Part shown: in pieces, positions 62,474 through 64,000 of the stretch
How the letters are laid out: the number at the start of each line of letters is the position of its first letter
Numbering within the stretch: the stretch's first letter is position 1
Source: Candidatus Schekmanbacteria bacterium
GTDB lineage: Bacteria > Schekmanbacteria > GWA2-38-11 > J061
Assembly: GCA_016219965.1 (NCBI GenBank)
Contig: JACRJM010000015.1
Location: forward strand, 467,857 to 531,856
Length of the DNA stretch: 64,000 nucleotides
Reading direction: 5' to 3'
Notes under the pieces: generated by a model
Databases searched by the model: none
Seen by the model: the letters and a program-made list of their open reading frames with translations, nothing else
What the model was told of the DNA's origin: nothing
Position numbers and translations under genes: made by a program

Positions 62474-63699
62474 ATATCCTTCCAGCTGTTTATTACAAAT
62501 TTCTGCACCGATCCGTTTCCGCTTGACATCTTTGTGTCGAAATGCAATTTTCCCTGACCTGCAAAGTCTATTGTACTTCCCACAATTGAACCAAATATAT
62601 CTCCATTCCCGGTTACTGTTGCCGGAACATCAGGGGCATAGACTCCGCCATAGAAACCACCATTGCCAGCTAATTTAACTATATTATCCGCAATACCATC
62701 ACCATTTTCATCATGTTTCTGAACATATATTGTAAGCTTTGAAGTATCTGCTGTTGAATTTACAATTCCGTTTCCTTCAGCCTTAAGGTCCTCAAGGACA
62801 TAAATTTCCACATTCCCGGTTGTAGTTATTTGAGAGCTTCCTGTTAATTCAATTGACTTAAAATAAAACTTTCCGGGATTGCTTGAACCAGCATTGAGCG
62901 TCACAGTCTTAGTTCCTGAAAGGTCAAGTTCTCCAAAGTTGCCAGGACTTAGCGTGGTACTTGAACTTATATTTGACCCGGAGAAAGCTGGTATTGTAAC
63001 AGTAGGAAGACTGACAGGAGAAGGAAGTACTCCTTTTATACCTGTAAGAACAGCTCCAGCCTGAGTCTTGATTACTGTTGACACATTTCCGGTTGGTCCG
63101 ATAAATGCATCACCGTAAACATCCCCGTTGCCTATATCCAGAGCTTCTGCTGCTATTGAATTGATCCCGATATCCCCATCTGTTCCAATATTTGCGCCTC
63201 CATATGCTCCTTTTGACGAGTCATAGCTGTCAACGGCAGTGAAATTTCCTGAAAATGAAATTTTATTTTTTGCAAATGCTGCAAATTTAAATTTTGAGTC
63301 ATATTGAGGTTTAACAAGCATCAATACAGTTTTGTTTGTACTTGATACTGTCCCTATTGATTTTAAAAGAAGATATGGTTTTCCAAAACTATCTGTCCCA
63401 GTTGCTTGTATTCCAGCAGTGCATTGCCCCGTACCTACGTTGTCGTTAGTAAAAATTGTAGATGTGGCACCTGCAGTAAGTGCTCCATAAGTGCTGGTCG
63501 ATGCATTTATAACAGTAAGTGCCTTGTAAGCACCTGCTTCTGCTATATATGAACAAGTGGATATGTCTTTGACATTCTTTCCCATTAATATGTCTGTATT
63601 TGTGAGAATCATAAGACCAGCTATAAGCAACCCCATTATTATTGAGATTATCAGGGTGAAAAACAATGCAAAACCTCTGAGATCTCTTTTTATTTTCAT
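62470..63699 (-). CDS. PilX-like type IV pilus minor pseudopilin/assembly protein
   Basis: A 409-residue protein. The N-terminus (KRDLRGFALFFTLIISIIMG, then LLIAGLMILTNTDI) is a class-III-like prepilin signal with the hydrophobic helix of PilX_N proteins, though the usual Glu5 is absent. The body is Gly/Ser/Thr-rich beta structure with NIGTDGDIGINSIAAE and GNGDVYGDAFIGPTGNVST, resembling the DUF7305-type tail of pilus-tip-associated proteins. The right neighbour is a second pseudopilin. It converges on surE and overlaps its stop. Confidence 0.72.
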   Translation of the reverse strand: MKIKRDLRGFALFFTLIISIIMGLLIAGLMILTNTDILMGKNVKDISTCSYIAEAGAYKALTVINASTSTYGALTAGATSTIFTNDNVGTGQCTAGIQATGTDSFGKPYLLLKSIGTVSSTNKTVLMLVKPQYDSKFKFAAFAKNKISFSGNFTAVDSYDSSKGAYGGANIGTDGDIGINSIAAEALDIGNGDVYGDAFIGPTGNVSTVIKTQAGAVLTGIKGVLPSPVSLPTVTIPAFSGSNISSSTTLSPGNFGELDLSGTKTVTLNAGSSNPGKFYFKSIELTGSSQITTTGNVEIYVLEDLKAEGNGIVNSTADTSKLTIYVQKHDENGDGIADNIVKLAGNGGFYGGVYAPDVPATVTGNGDIFGSIVGSTIDFAGQGKLHFDTKMSSGNGSVQKFVINSWKDI

Positions 63700-63729
63700 A
63701 AAAATTTTACACTTTATTTTAAGTTATAA

Positions 63730-64000
63730 TTATTTAAACAAGTTATTTCTAACCAGCACAGAATTGTTTTGAGATATTCTCAAGTATCCGTCATTATAAA
63801 CCCCATCATTGTAGCCTTTTTCAGGATATTTGGATTTTAGTCTTGCCGAAAAAGAAACCATATTTCCAGAAATGGAAAACTGCAAGTCCTCTACGTTTTC
63901 AGTTATAATTTCTTCTGTCCCGTCATCATCAATAGATGTAAGGTTTCCATTATTAATATGGTATGTAACAGTCTTAACTATTTCTATAGGTGCTCCGGAA
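63730..64000 (-). CDS. Pseudopilin-like protein (PilW type), C-terminal fragment
   Basis: The frame is open to the right window edge and ends with TAA at 63730-63732, 31 bp before the PilX-like start. The roughly 90 visible residues read ...PIEIVKTVTYHINNGN..., then a short DDDGTEEI segment, and end in VLVRNNLFK. This fits the C-terminal region of PilW/minor pseudopilin proteins (VTYxIxNGxL, ITENVEDLQFS). The start lies outside the window. It is a likely first gene of a pseudopilin operon on the minus strand. Confidence 0.6.
   Translation of the reverse strand, partial: SGAPIEIVKTVTYHINNGNLTSIDDDGTEEIITENVEDLQFSISGNMVSFSARLKSKYPEKGYNDGVYNDGYLRISQNNSVLVRNNLFK

Overview
The window comes from the chromosome of a Gram-negative bacterium. 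Evidence is a BamA-Skp-LpxD-FabZ-LpxA-LpxB outer-membrane block, lipoprotein signals and type IV pilus-like pseudopilins. The DNA is moderately AT-rich. An aldehyde:ferredoxin oxidoreductase homologue, ArsM, an EF-G2-like factor, DUF4416, DUF503 and the rimP-nusA-infB-rbfA-nrnA order suggest an anaerobic lineage of the deltaproteobacterial/Nitrospirae/candidate-phylum type (Schekmanbacteria-like is one guess). No 16S or marker phylogeny could be run, so the taxonomy is inference.

Layout. (1) 1-12875 is one long plus-strand surface-polysaccharide cluster: the tail of a Wzy/ligase-like membrane protein, a TPR protein, a DUF362 protein, a Gfo/Idh/MocA dehydrogenase, five GT4 glycosyltransferases, a Wzx-type flippase and a second Wzy-like protein, mostly overlapping or closely spaced. 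(2) 12911-18375 on the minus strand holds a secreted TM1410/GH114-like hydrolase, a 1210-residue secreted SBBP/PKD/BACON/CARDB protein and an unknown membrane protein. (3) 18622-25424 is a mixed region: DUF5661 protein, unknown Cys-motif protein, membrane-anchored dual-specificity phosphatase, AOR, a flavin split-barrel protein, a cold-shock protein with a clear terminator, and a secreted two-repeat protein broken by a one-base frameshift. (4) 25409-28513 is a very large lipoprotein, followed by about 650 bp of AT-rich DNA without genes. (5) 29181-36222 carries an NmrA-like reductase, a geranylgeranyl-reductase-type flavoprotein, a REP-like double palindrome, a cupin, initiator tRNA-Met, a sugar nucleotidyltransferase, CoaX, an HgcC-like AbrB protein next to arsM behind a palindromic operator, and a MOSC gene without a canonical start codon.

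(6) 36405-47053 is the envelope block bamA-skp-lpxD-fabZ-lpxA-gnnA-like-lpxB-DUF374 acyltransferase, running on into DUF4416 and recJ. (7) 47321-54953 is the translation/RNA block rimP-nusA-infB-DUF503-rbfA-nrnA running into uvrB. (8) 55046-61661 holds a CorC/DUF21 protein, a DUF151 nuclease, uvrC with a terminator, an EF-G2-like GTPase, a MerR-type regulator and tRNA-Pro(GGG). (9) 61724-64000 holds surE, converging on two pseudopilin-like genes, the second cut by the window edge.

Most housekeeping genes look ordinary. The points most worth following are the HgcC-like/arsM pair without hgcAB, the gnnA-like gene alone between lpxA and lpxB, the MOSC gene with an apparent ATT start, the paired palindromes with complementary loops at 31545-31644, the frameshift inside a duplicated domain at about 24800, and the nested hairpin between lpxB and the acyltransferase gene.
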